This document shows, one piece after another, positions 1-10,747 of a stretch of 64,000 nucleotides of DNA. How positions within the stretch are numbered: the first letter of the stretch is position 1; every line of letters begins with the position of its first letter. The stretch is taken from NCBI GenBank assembly GCA_963966185.1, contig CAWZYM010000346.1, forward strand, positions 30,001-94,000. The letters are read 5' to 3'. Origin of the DNA: Rhabditoides inermis (lineage: Eukaryota > Nematoda > Chromadorea > Rhabditida > Rhabditidae). The notes beneath the pieces are model-generated. The model was not told the DNA's origin. It ran no database searches and saw only the letters and a list, made by a program, of their open reading frames with translations. The position numbers and the translations under genes are program-made.

Positions 1-260
1 AACCCGACTATCGGGAAGGGTGAAGGCTCCTACCACGACTATCGTGAATAGGAGGGAGTCTTGGGCGGCGCGAAGTGGAGATCCCAACCCGACTATCGGG
101 AAGGGTGAAGGCTCCTACCACGACTATCGTGAATAGGAGGGAGTCTTGGGCGGCGCGAAGTGGAGATCCCAACCCGACTATCGGGAAGGGTGAAGGCTCC
201 TACCACGACTATCGTGAATAGGAGGGAGTCTTGGGCGGCGCGAAGTGGAGATCCCAACCC
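1..260. repeat. 85-bp tandem repeat, three copies
   Basis: Units start at 1, 86 and 171 and look identical. A fourth unit breaks off after a few bases at about 256-262. The array may extend left of the window. The unit contains the imperfect inverted pieces CGACTATCGGGAAGG and CGACTATCGTGAATAGG. Open frames through it simply reflect the period and I do not regard them as coding. Confidence 0.95.
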
Positions 261-441
261 GATCTCTGAACATGTAATCACTCTACACGCACTACCGAAT
301 CTTTATCTGTTACTATATACAACCGAATGTGCGTGCATGTGCTAATCGAGTCTAAGTGTGTGAGCCATGAGTATAAGTTGTGATTGTATCGATGTGTCTT
401 CTAGTGAGGGTGAGTGGCGGGAGTGGGAGAGGAGTGCCCTG

Positions 442-1549
442 CTAGTACTTGAACTGGTAGATGACACGGTCGGCCGCGTCCCGAGTCGCGCGCACCCGAC
501 GAAGAACAACGTCATTGTGCAGGTCGCGAGTCGCCTAGAAAGTATCTCCCTCTCTCTCTTTCCCTCTCTCCCTCTCATTCTCTCTCTCCCTCTATTCACT
601 CACCCTCGCTCCGTCAAACTGCGGATGCGGCGCGACTCGCTGCGGGTACTTCTGCGGCACAGTAGTCGTGGTCGTCTGAAGGAGTACTGTATCTACCGTA
701 TACCTAAACTGGCATACCTCGAAGCGAATGCCGTACGCGTCGGCCGTCGGGCGGTCGTGGATCTTCTGAAATTATCGACTCATCGTAAATCAATAATCAA
801 TCGATATCGCACCTCGGTGGCGTTCTTGGTCTGGTGGCGGACGTGCGTGTTGAACTGCTTGAGCTGCTTGAACATCTCGCCAGTGATCAGCTGAACAGAG
901 ACAGTGATCAGCTGATCACTCGGCTGAACTCACAATGTAGTCGTCAGCCTGAGGGAACGTGGCACCGGCAGAGAACTTAAGGTGGCGGAGAGCCTGGAGC
1001 GAGTAGTCTATCTCTCTCTCACCCTCTCTCTCTCCCCTCTCTCTCTCTCCCTTCTCTCTCCCCTCTCTCTCCCCTCTCTCTCTCCCTTCTCTCTCTCCCT
1101 TCTCTCTCCCCTCTCTCTCCCCTCTCTCTCCCCTCTCTCTCCCCTCTCTCTCCCCTCTCTCTCCCCTCCCTCTCCCCTCCCTCTCCCCTCTCTCTCCCCT
1201 CTCTCTCCCCTCTCTCCCCTCTGTCTTCCCTCTCTCTCCCCTCTGTCTTCCCTCTCTCTCTCCTCTCTCTCTCCTCTCTCTCTCCCCTCTCTCTCCCCTC
1301 TCTCTCTCCCCTCTCTCTCACCCCTTTCTCTCACCCCTTTCTCTGACCCACCTTCTGCGCGCGGAGGGTGAACTTGATAGCGTTGTTGCAGCTGGTCTCA
1401 AGCTCGTTGGAGCCGTAGAATGGGCGGCACACCTGAGATCGAGGGATGAGAGAGAGGGAGAGAGAGGGAGGGAGAGAAGGAGAGAGGGAGAGAGGGAGAG
1501 AGGGAGAGAGAGGGAGAGAGGGAGAGAGGGAGAGAGAGAGAGGGAGAGG

Positions 1550-1591
<42 letters not shown>

Positions 1592-1757
1592 GACAGAGAG
1601 ACAGAGGGAGAGAGAGAAACAGAGGGAGAGAGACGGACAGAGAGAGAGGGAGAGGGGAGGAGAGAGAGAGAGGGAGAGAGGGAGAGAGAGAAACAGAGGG
1701 AGAGAGACGGACAGAGAGAGAGAGAGGGAGAGAGAGGGAGAGAGAGAGAGGGAGAGA

Positions 1758-1806
<49 letters not shown>

Positions 1807-2730
1807 GGAGGGAGAGAGGGAGAGAGAGTGGGAGAGAGAGTGGGAGAGAGAGTGGGAGAAAGTGGGAGAGAGAGTGGGAGAGAGAGGGAGAGAGAGGGAG
1901 AGAGGGAGAGATACCCACATCCTTCTCGTCTTCCTCATCCATCTGCACACCGCACTGCTGGGTGGCGGAAAGAGAGCGAGCCAAGCGCGACCCGCCGTCA
2001 GCCGCGAAAGTCACCTAAACGTACGTCATCTGACTTCACATCATCTGACCGACATCGGTCTGTCGTCACGTCTTCTGTCTGTCATCTTCTGTCTGTCACC
2101 GCATCATCTGTCTGTCATCTTCTGTCTGTCACCACATCATCTGTCTGTCATCTTCTGTCAGATCAGATGTCCTCATGCCACTATGCACTTCACATCTATA
2201 CATCCCGATCCGACTAATATATGGTGCCAGAACAGTCAACGTAACCGAAACAAACACGAATATCACGTCATACCTACAACTAGACATGGAGAACTATTTT
2301 ACTAAGAGTGGCAGTCTACTCATGAATCACTTGGCGCATGTTCGCTTTCAGGAGTGTAGCAAATGGAAAGTAGCCAACCCACCCTCCTCTTCTCGACGCT
2401 CTCGCTGCGGTGCGCACGGGTTCGAGCCGTCTCGGCGATTGCGGCCGGCTTGCGAGCCGCCGCCTCCTGCTATCAATCAGGCAATATGGAGTTCACACCA
2501 CCACACCACCACACCACCACACCACAACTCATCACAACCACAACTCATTCTCTATGACTGATTATCTTGATGGTGTATGGTGGTGTGGGTTGTGTGAGTG
2601 GTGTGGTGGTGTGATCTTCTATTCGCCAATCAATCAACCATCAATCCATCGAGTCTCACCATCTCCTTGGCCTTGTGGTACTCATTCCACTCCGTCTGCA
2701 TCTTGGAGCGGTCGTACTGGAAAAAATAGA

Positions 2731-2763
<33 letters not shown>

Positions 2764-3637
2764 TTTTCCCTCTCTCTCCCACCTCCGCCTCCCTCACTCC
2801 CGCCCCCTTCTGTTCCTCCTTATGCCAGACGGGCAGTTTCTCACGGCCGTCCTCGAAGCGCGCCATCGCCGCCTCAACCTAAACGTTTTCAACAATAAGT
2901 ACCGTAACCCAAATTCAATCTACCGTACCCCTACCGTACCTCCTCGCGGGTGACCAGACAGTTGGGATCGGCGGCGGCGCGGTGCTGCGGCATGCCCGTG
3001 AAGTGGCACTCGTGACGGCGCGGCGGCCTGAGAATTTAAAGTACCGTAATCCATGTACTCAAAGTACCGTACCTCTCGACGCGCACGAGCACCTCGCTGC
3101 TCACGGCGCGCACACTGCGCACCACCGGCGTCTCGACCGGCGGGACTGAAAGTACGGTAAATACCGAAACTCAATCACTCATACGGTAGTTACAGTAACC
3201 CACAGAACGAGTCGGCCGGATGAGTATTGGCGGCGCGCATCACACGGTGCGGGTCAACCGCGTTCACCGCCTACAAAGATTACTTACTGTAGGTACAGTA
3301 CCCCTAACGTTACGGTACCTTGAGGCGGGTCATGAGCTCGTCCTGGCGGTACGCCGCCTCGCGACTGCAGTCGTCCTAAAGTGGAGGAATATGAATACGG
3401 TGCACACAATTAGGTATACGGTACTTACGCATTTCACAGTGCCGTTGATGTCGTATATGCAGCCGGCACAGCTGCGATTGTTAGTAGGGTAGTTTCTGGT
3501 AAGTAAGGGTAGGAGGAGTGCGCGAGAAGCGGGAGGAGGAGGAGGAGGAGAAGAAGCAGGAAAAGATTTAGGAAGAGGATCAGGAGGAATAGCAGTAAGC
3601 ACCTGGCTTGGACGCGGGTGACCTTGTGGTGGTACAT
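442..3637 (-). CDS. unrecognised 370-aa protein, 16 exons
   Basis: I do not recognise this protein. Sixteen exons join in phase with GT-AG borders: 3637-3603, 3471-3429, 3375-3319, 3270-3204, 3145-3073, 3027-2940, 2878-2798, 2716-2660, 2466-2383, 2014-1919, 1432-1352, 993-934, 890-813, 765-718, 675-604, 534-442, ending in TAG. The product starts MYHHKVTRVQA. It then has a Cys motif, CAGC followed 12 residues later by CDDC, which could bind zinc. After that come a V/R-rich stretch (VRSVRAVSSEVLVRVE), HECHFTGMPQHR, and charged helical exons (KMQTEWNEYHKAKEM). The tail ends AADRVIYQFKY. I see no signal peptide or membrane segment. The chosen ATG has no clear trans-splice acceptor, so an upstream exon could be missing. 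The uninterrupted phase over 16 exons argues for a working gene. Confidence 0.72.
1008..1345. repeat. (CT)n/(CTCCC)n tract
   Basis: About 340 bp of almost pure pyrimidine on the plus strand, in the intron between exons 1432-1352 and 993-934 of the minus-strand gene. Confidence 0.97.
1441..1912. repeat. (GA)n/(GAGGG)n tract
   Basis: About 470 bp of purine on the plus strand, on the other side of the 81-bp exon 1432-1352. It is in inverted relation to the CT tract at 1008-1345. Confidence 0.97.
2480..2627. mobile_element. MITE with CACACCA-rich terminal inverted repeats, copy 1
   Basis: The left end GGCAATATGGAGTTCACACC pairs with a right end whose complement is GGCGAATAGAAGATCACACC, and (CCACACCA)n repeats fill the arms. 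The flanks both read AATCA, a possible 5-bp target duplication (8 of 9 bases match if extended). The element sits 14 bp upstream of the acceptor of exon 2466-2383 of the minus-strand gene. A longer relative lies at 54,497-54,841. Confidence 0.75.
2640..2800. repeat. CT microsatellite beside an exon
   Basis: A (CT)n tract at about 2731-2780 lies in the intron between exons 2878-2798 and 2716-2660 of the unrecognised 370-aa gene. Confidence 0.8.
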
Positions 3638-4109
3638 GTTGCGCCGCGCTCTCTCCGGGGAATCGAGTCAGTAGAAATGCCCCACTCTCCTCCACGCAAC
3701 CACGAGATGACAGGTCTTCAGACAGGGGGGCGGGGTATTCCGAGTGTCTACCAGTAATTCAAATGAGCGAGGACATCAAATTAACCCATCGATCTGACAC
3801 GTCAACTCTTCAACCATTTATCGTCCGAATACCAATACTCTTTTTACACAAACTTCAAGAGTTGCACTGTTGCACAGCTTCGAAAATGAGAGGGTCGGTA
3901 TACTGTATACAGACAGAGTTCGGGATCGATCCAGGGTTCAACCCGCCTACGCTAGTGAATCGAAAGGGAAACGAAATCGACTTTGGCGAAAATAACCGAC
4001 ATTATACCAAAACACCATATACGCCAATAGTGACAGTTATAGATGGAACAATCTTCGAGTACGGTAGGGGTTACAGTGTACAAAGTGAAAGGTGCTTTTT
4101 CTTCGTCGT
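3638..4109. other. intergenic stretch, nothing identified
   Basis: This lies between the stop of the gene ending at 4110 and the first recognised ATG at 3637, both minus strand. It holds no recognisable domain or repeat. It could hide a non-coding first exon or the promoter of the downstream gene. Confidence 0.5.
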
Positions 4110-4677
4110 TCAGATGGCAGACTCGCCCTCGTCCTTCTTATTTGCCTGATCGGCATTCTCGCGCTCAGCGAACTAAAATATAAAGTTTATTTTTAAAGCT
4201 ATACATACTACATTGTCAGATTATATGATTAAATCTATAATAACGCGCAGAGCAATACCCAAAATACAAACGCCGATACACTTATAACTATCAGCACTAG
4301 TCCCACCCAACCCAACCTCGCACACTCATTATCTCTTTATCCCTAACTAATCTCCCAATCATCACATTCAGTCCTCAGGTCCCGCCCCTCTTGGCCCCGC
4401 CCACTGACCGTCTCGCGGATCTCCCTCAACTCATCCGGCGTCTCCAGGTCCGTGATGAGAGCACGCGAGAGCTTCTTGTGCTGCATCGGCACGTTGTCGT
4501 TGAACGGCAGCTCGTGCAGCTGAAATCACACGCGATAAGCTCCGCCCACATAAGTCACGCCCCCATGGTCCCCGTTTGAATTACACGCGCTCTAGAAACG
4601 TATAACGATGTTCACAGCACCATGTACTATCACATAAATACACTCGAAAAACGCATATCAAGCGGACATCCTGCCAT

Positions 4678-4732
<55 letters not shown>

Positions 4733-6011
4733 CACATACTGCGTCCTTTCGCGATCCGCGTCTCCCCTAATACTATGTGTCCCTCCGAGACTGCCTTCAC
4801 TCTGTTCACTCTACCATGTCTCGTTCCTAACCATGCACCCCAGAGTCAGAGTTCGAGCCCTCTACGCGGTTCCGCGTTCACCCCCACACAGACATATACA
4901 TACATATATCGCACGCATTCGCACACACGCACACACACAAAAGCCTCATTACGGCCATTTAGATGCTGGCGCACGGAGAAAAAAGGTTTCACGTTTTAAA
5001 GACCGCTTTCTACGTCATCACGCTCGCTGCCTAATCACCGATACACTAATTGAATGCGATCATTAGGCTAGTTGCGACACGCCGGCTGAAGGGTATGATC
5101 CGAATGATCTACCAAAAGTGCACCGAAGAGTGCGTGCCGACCATATTCTCGGTTCCTCCCTCAACCTATATGTGTTTTCTATCAATAAGTACAATTCTGG
5201 AGGCATGGATTAGCCTCTTGATACACGTCTTCACTACACCGACACCACCACCACACACCCACCTCCTCCTCCTCGCTCTCTCCCTCTCCTCCTTCCTTTA
5301 TCCTTCTTCTCCTACCCCACTCCTCCTACCCCACTCCTCCTCCTCCTCCTCCTCCTCCTCCTCCTCCTCCTCCTCCTCCTCCTCCTCCTCCTCCTCCTCC
5401 TCCTCCTCCTCCTCCTCCTCCTCCCTCTCCTCCCTCTTCTTCTCCTTCTCCGCCTTCTCCCTCTCCCTTCTTCTCCTTCTTTCCCACCCACCTCCTCCTC
5501 CTCCTCGCTCTCCCCTTCTCCCTCTCCCTTCTTCTCCTTCTTTCCCACGCACCTCCTTCTCCTTCTCCGCCTTCTCCCTCTCCCTTCTTCTCCTTCTTTC
5601 CCACCCACCTCCTCCTCCTCCTCGCTCTCCCCTTCTCCCTCTCCCTTCTTCTCCTTCTTTCCCACGCACCTCCTTCTCCTTCTCCGCCTTCTCCCTCTCC
5701 CTTCTTCTCCTTCTTTCCCACGCACCTCCTTCTCCTTCTCCGCCTTCTCCCTCTCCCTTCTTCTCCTTCTTTCCCACCCACCTCCTCCTCCTCCTCCTCC
5801 TCCTCCTCCTCCTCCTCCTCCTCCTCCTTCTCCGCCTTCTCCCCTTCCCTTCTTCTCCTTCTCTCCCACCCACCTCCTCCTCCTCCTCCTCGCTCTCCCC
5901 TTCTCCTTCTCCCTCTCCTCCCTCCCTCTTCCTCGGCGAGTCTTGTCCGACCGCCGACAGGTCGAGTCGTTCGATTCCGTGCGCCACAGACTCGGGAACC
6001 ACACGGTCGTC
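4110..6011 (-). CDS. 3' part of an unrecognised gene with an acidic exon
   Basis: Three exons are supported, all in phase 0. Exon 6011-5874 begins DDRVVPESVAHGIERLDLS and ends in a Glu/Gly-rich run (SEEEEEE) with donor GTGGGT. Exon 4519-4409 reads LHELPFNDNVPMQHKKLSR and goes on to TPDELREIRET. Terminal exon 4172-4110 is FAERENADQANKKDEGESAI followed by TGA. I do not recognise the family. The 5' end is not found, and exons inside the 5.3-5.9 kb (CTC)n region may be missed because that region has many donor-like GAG|GTGGGT sites. The conserved-looking splice phase and charged helical tail suggest a real soluble protein. Confidence 0.5.
4678..4727. repeat. CT microsatellite
   Basis: A (CT)n run followed by TGTGTG inside the intron between the exons at 5.9 kb and 4.5 kb. 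The rest of 4520-5300 shows no supported exon. Confidence 0.9.
5330..5873. repeat. (CTC)n and ~60-bp CTTCTCC-rich tandem repeats
   Basis: A pure (CTC)n run at about 5332-5423 is followed by four to five units of about 60-120 bp built from CTTCTCCTTCTTTCCCAC and CTCCTCCTCCTC. On the minus strand every unit contains GAGGAGGTGGGTGGGA, a copy of the donor context used by the neighbouring acidic exon. All three minus frames stay open as Glu/Arg/Gly-rich sequence. Confidence 0.95.
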
Positions 6012-6499
6012 CTGAAACAATACCATAATTGCAATTAAATTTATTAATTATGATCATATTATTTATAATATAATTATTATAAAAGGTACGGGTAACGGTA
6101 TCCCCCCGATGCGAGAAATTTCTCTGCGCAAGGTATCGAAAGACCATCAAATCAAATCAAATGAAATACTTTATTCGGTATCGCTTTTCATTATCATATG
6201 TTTAGAAGACCATGGCACTACACAATGTATTACTGTAAACATTATAATTATTCTTATTCTCATATTTCATATACGAGATACGTTCCACCCACCACATATA
6301 CTCTTCGTTCACACATATTCTTCCCACACGCTCGAGGTTCAAACAACAAACACCAGAGAAGCACACAATATACACAGCACGTCTTCCAATAATCCATCCC
6401 CAGCCGTTTCCTAATCCGACGGAACGACACAGTGAAACATCCATTACCCGGCCGAGACCCGAAAATGTCAACGAGTCATCGGGTCATGTTTTCGCCGCG

Positions 6500-6685
6500 G
6501 AGACATTTTCCTTCCGAAAAATCGATTCCGAAGTGTTTCTAAGGGATCGCAAAACATTCCGAAGTGTTTCGAAGGGATCGCAAGGCATTCCGAAGGGTTC
6601 GGGAGTGTTCCGAGGGCGATTCGAAAGGCAATTCCGAAGTGTTTCGCAGGCATTCGGGGGTGTTTCGAAGAGACTGACCGCAACT
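6500..6685. repeat. degenerate copy of the CCGAAGTGTTTCGAAGGG element
   Basis: Repeated ATTCCGAAGTGTTTCGAAGG segments run into the right end AGAGACTGACCGCAACT, identical to the right terminus of the intact element at 13,917-14,104. I cannot place the left terminus. Confidence 0.75.
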
Positions 6686-7290
6686 TAAAACCTAAACACG
6701 CATGGCATCCATCGGCGTTTAGCCTTGCCGCGATGCCCCCCTCACCCCACTCCATCTTCTCAATCCCTTGTCCACATGCCATCCTGGGAACGAGCCTTTT
6801 CGGGGGCGCAAGAGAATACATCAAAACATGCGAGCTCAGTGGCAATCCACGCGTCTTTTGACCCTTTCGATCTCAAAAGTCCGTCATCCATCCTTTTCCG
6901 GCACTTCTCTCTTCACTGGCAAGGCAACAATAATCCGTCAATCGCAAAAAAGTTTTCTGCCTGCAAAAAAAAACGTCGCGTTCTGAATCCGCGTCCCCGT
7001 TGCTGCTATTTCCGTGTTGTCAAAACCAGCATTTCCAACTTTCATAGTTCAAAATCTAACTTCTCTTTGCTCTTTTCAAAATCAACCTTCACTCAGGTCA
7101 GGAAATATGAATAAACCACTCAAACAAATAATTCAACACACCCCTTCCGTTCGAAAATCATAAAAGATTCAGCGCACACGAGCCACTGCCTTCTTTCCAT
7201 TCACTTCGCCGCCGACCCTATCATATTTGATGAATTTGCATATTCCATTTCAATCTGCATACCTTCCCACACCCACCCGCAACCCGCATA

Positions 7291-7343
7291 GGGATATTAG
7301 AGATTATGCGTCACTCCGAGTCACACCTAATCTCTAATATCCC
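7291..7343. repeat. perfect 16-bp inverted repeat
   Basis: GGGATATTAGAGATTA at 7291-7306 is exactly inverted at 7328-7343, with a 21-nt loop. No gene or target duplication explains it. Confidence 0.9.
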
Positions 7344-8140
7344 TCCGATATGCATTCATGCATCATATCCTATACCGACGTTTCTTGACAGGCAAAATCC
7401 ACCTATCACACAATGCGGAAATGAACAAAAATTCCCTTCCTCATTTCTCTCTCTCCCTCTCTCTCAACTCTTTCATACCAAGAGAGTCACGGTCTACTGA
7501 ACCACCTAGAAAATAGGCGCATCAATTATTCCATCATACACTTCAATTTCCAGTGCTACAACTTCCTGAGACTAGAGATCACAACCCGTGCATCTCGATC
7601 CCAATTACCACTTTCCTTTGCTAACCGACTAGCTAGACATATTCATTCAAGATATCACATACGCGCACTTTCTTCCTCCCTCCCTTTTTCTTCCAATCTA
7701 TTCGTTCAACCGTCTACTCAGCGAACCCTAAGGGAAAACACCCCACACACGCACAATATACATCAGTCATAACTTTCTTGGTGTACACACAAAGTGTGGA
7801 AGAATGCACGTCCTCTCTCGCCGGTCACTCCCACTGGACCTCGCCCCTCTCTCAAATGACACCACCACACAATACATTGCTACAGAATCCTACACAAAAA
7901 CACGCACACGCTGCGTTTCCCATCATCTGACTGTCGAAAACGGGCGCATACAAAACAGGCGGCCGCGTCCTTTGGCTATTATCCCCTCAAACTACACACG
8001 GCAGCCACCCACGTGCCTTTCTTCACCCCTCATCCCCTGTCTCTCCCCTCCGTCCTAATAAGGAACAGACGCGCTTCCCCCGCCGAGGGGGAAATTCCAA
8101 TTCATCCGTCTCTGACCTGGACACACGAGCGTCGTTGGCG

Positions 8141-8142
<2 letters not shown>

Positions 8143-8235
<93 letters not shown>
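8143..8235. repeat. CT microsatellite
   Basis: About 90 bp of (CT)n, interrupted by CCCTCTCCC in the middle. Confidence 0.97.
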
Positions 8236-8237
<2 letters not shown>

Positions 8238-8531
8238 GAGACACCCCTTCAATTCCCGAAAATTGGCGGTGATTGCGCCGGTGACGGCGGCAATAAGGAA
8301 ATAAGCTCGTAGACCAGTGCGTTTCCTCTTCCTTTTCACCAACTTTCGGATCCAGCGGGCTCACCGCTCATTGTTCCCCGCTCCCATCCTCTACTTCATG
8401 AGCGGAAACCACAAACTAGACGGTTATTTTTTCCTTTTCCAAACGTGTTCAATTTTCAATCGCAATTCAAACCGCGGCGATAAGTTCCATTCTTCAAAAA
8501 TCGGACACATAACACTAATTTCTAAAACCGT

Positions 8532-8883
8532 TTAGCTCCCAGGCTCCCACTCACGCACCTTCTCCTGCTCCTCTATCTTCTCCTCCTTCTCCGTCATGTA
8601 CGTCATCCGCTCCGTGTCGACCCAGCTGAATCCGGTCGGCCGCTTGGCCCCGCCCATCGAGGCCCCGCCCTGCGACTGTCCTCCAATCAGCATCATCCTC
8701 TCGCGAATCGGCTCGTGCACGGATGAATCCCACGGGGTCAACCTAGAAAAAAGAAGATTTGGAATGGTGAAACAAAATTAAAATTGGACTATATAATACA
8801 AGAAACTATCGCATAAGTAATCGTATAGACAAAGTGAGTCAGTACGTATGAATTTATAGGAATACATAGCCCCTCCCACTTCC

Positions 8884-8918
<35 letters not shown>

Positions 8919-9179
8919 TCGCCTATCGAAGACCCAATTGAGACCAATTACACGTGATAGGTAGACCCGGTACCTCTATTACTATATCCCCCAATATTCA
9001 TTCTACAACACCTTCCTGTATGACATTCGCCGAAACCAGGAACACTGGAAAAAGAAGTGGAGCGGAAGCCTCTAAACAACTCTTGTGCTGACCCGAGGGA
9101 GCTATAACCGCTTCCCAACCCACTTCCCCTTCGAATGGCAAGACCAAGATCCTTGTCAAATTGCGAGGCGCCGAGAGAG

Positions 9180-9221
<42 letters not shown>

Positions 9222-10522
9222 CGCGCATGTTTGACCTCTTGCTGTCCGAGCTTCTTCCAACAATAGGCGGAGTGACATCAATCTCCCGTTTTTGGCATCC
9301 CCTCGCGCCTTTCGCCTTCACACAATCGGCAAAGTCGGAGATCCGTCAAACCTCAAACATCTCGCAACAATAGTCGGGAATGTCAAGTCGAGTGAGTTCA
9401 TCTCTCGAAACTCAATCCAACCCATCCTTGTCTGTGACAGTTTGACAGCTCGGGTCGAGTCCCGCTGGGGAGAGCTCAGGCAGATGGCGTAAGCTGTCAG
9501 TAGCGAATAGCTACGCTACATCAACAACTATCAACCACTTGGCGTGAGTCTGGGAGTCACCTATACACGGTAACGTATTTCAATAACAACTATCAACCTG
9601 CTTACTTACGCCCGGACAGCCACCGATTCCCGACTTATTATCACTAACTGCAAGACAATTAGCCGTTTCCGGCAACACATATACGCCACGGTTCGGATAG
9701 TTTTAGAGTGGACAGTGGCGCGCGCACTGACCGCTCCGCACAGCACGCGACGCGCCAGCTCCACTGCGAATTACCAACAAGCGCTAGAGCGCGATAATTT
9801 TTTCACTGAAATCGCTATGCGCCCATTCACTCGCAAAGCGGCCTGTGCGCGCGCCGCTCTCTCTCTCTGTGGGGCGCGCTGTGCAACTATCCGGGCCGTG
9901 TACACAACAACTATCAACAACTTGCTTACCTACGCATTCGACTAATTCGCTTCTGCTCCGTTTTCATGGCACTCACTCACCAAACTACAAAGCCCCACTG
10001 TCCACTTTCTGTGAACACCGCACACAAGCATACTCACTAACTTACTAATCATCAATACTTCAAAAACAACCGAATCCAAATCCATCCCTGCTTTTTGAGA
10101 GCAGAGAAACGCACACTTCAGCACCACACCTATCTTCGAGAACACCTCAACTGCTACTTTTTCGCAGGATGTGGAGAAGAGACTGACCTCGCTTCACTCA
10201 CACTCACACCCTTCACCCTTCATCCACACGCGTACACTCACTATACGCACGCCGTGTCCAATCTCCGACACAACAACAACAATAACGCTATAGCAGAATA
10301 ATATGAGAGGAGGAGGAGGAACAGCAGCAGCCGAGGCCACTTGAAGAACCAATATGACCGGTGACCACGGGGCACGGGCTCAAAACACAAAAAAGAAGGG
10401 AGCAAAAGTTGAGAGAACGGAGGACGATGAAAGAAGGCGGCTATTCGACGCCAATTAGACAAGTCGAAAGACGAACGGGGGCGGAGGCGATGGAAACAGC
10501 GCGTCATCTTACGGGGGGAGAG

Positions 10523-10560
<38 letters not shown>

Positions 10561-10701
10561 CTTATAATCGTCTACTAACGCCTACTAAGAATAACAACAC
10601 TCGGAATAGATTCACAAACAAGCTTCGTTGATACAATTCAGCGCGAAAACTGTTCCTATTCTCCTCACCGATAACCACATTACCCAAGACCTGAGATAGT
10701 C

Positions 10702-10747
<46 letters not shown>

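Larger units (their letters stand above)
6012..8531. other. 2.5-kb spacer upstream of the acidic-exon gene
   Basis: I find no exon I can support here. It contains a degenerate repeat element (about 6500-6685), a perfect hairpin (7291-7343), a retroelement-like tail around 6140-6180 (ATCAAATCAAATCAAATG next to ACTTTATTCGG), and a (CT)n tract (8143-8235). Confidence 0.6.

Noticed and set aside
982..1950. Long overlapping open frames of Leu/Ser/Pro or Arg/Glu/Gly
   Set aside because: They are translations of (CT)n/(GA)n tracts in all frames. The real exon here is 1432-1352.
5050..6150. 240-320-residue Ser-, Glu- or Arg-rich frames
   Set aside because: Compositional frames from (CTC)n repeats. 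Only the part at 5874-6011 has splice borders and non-repetitive sequence.
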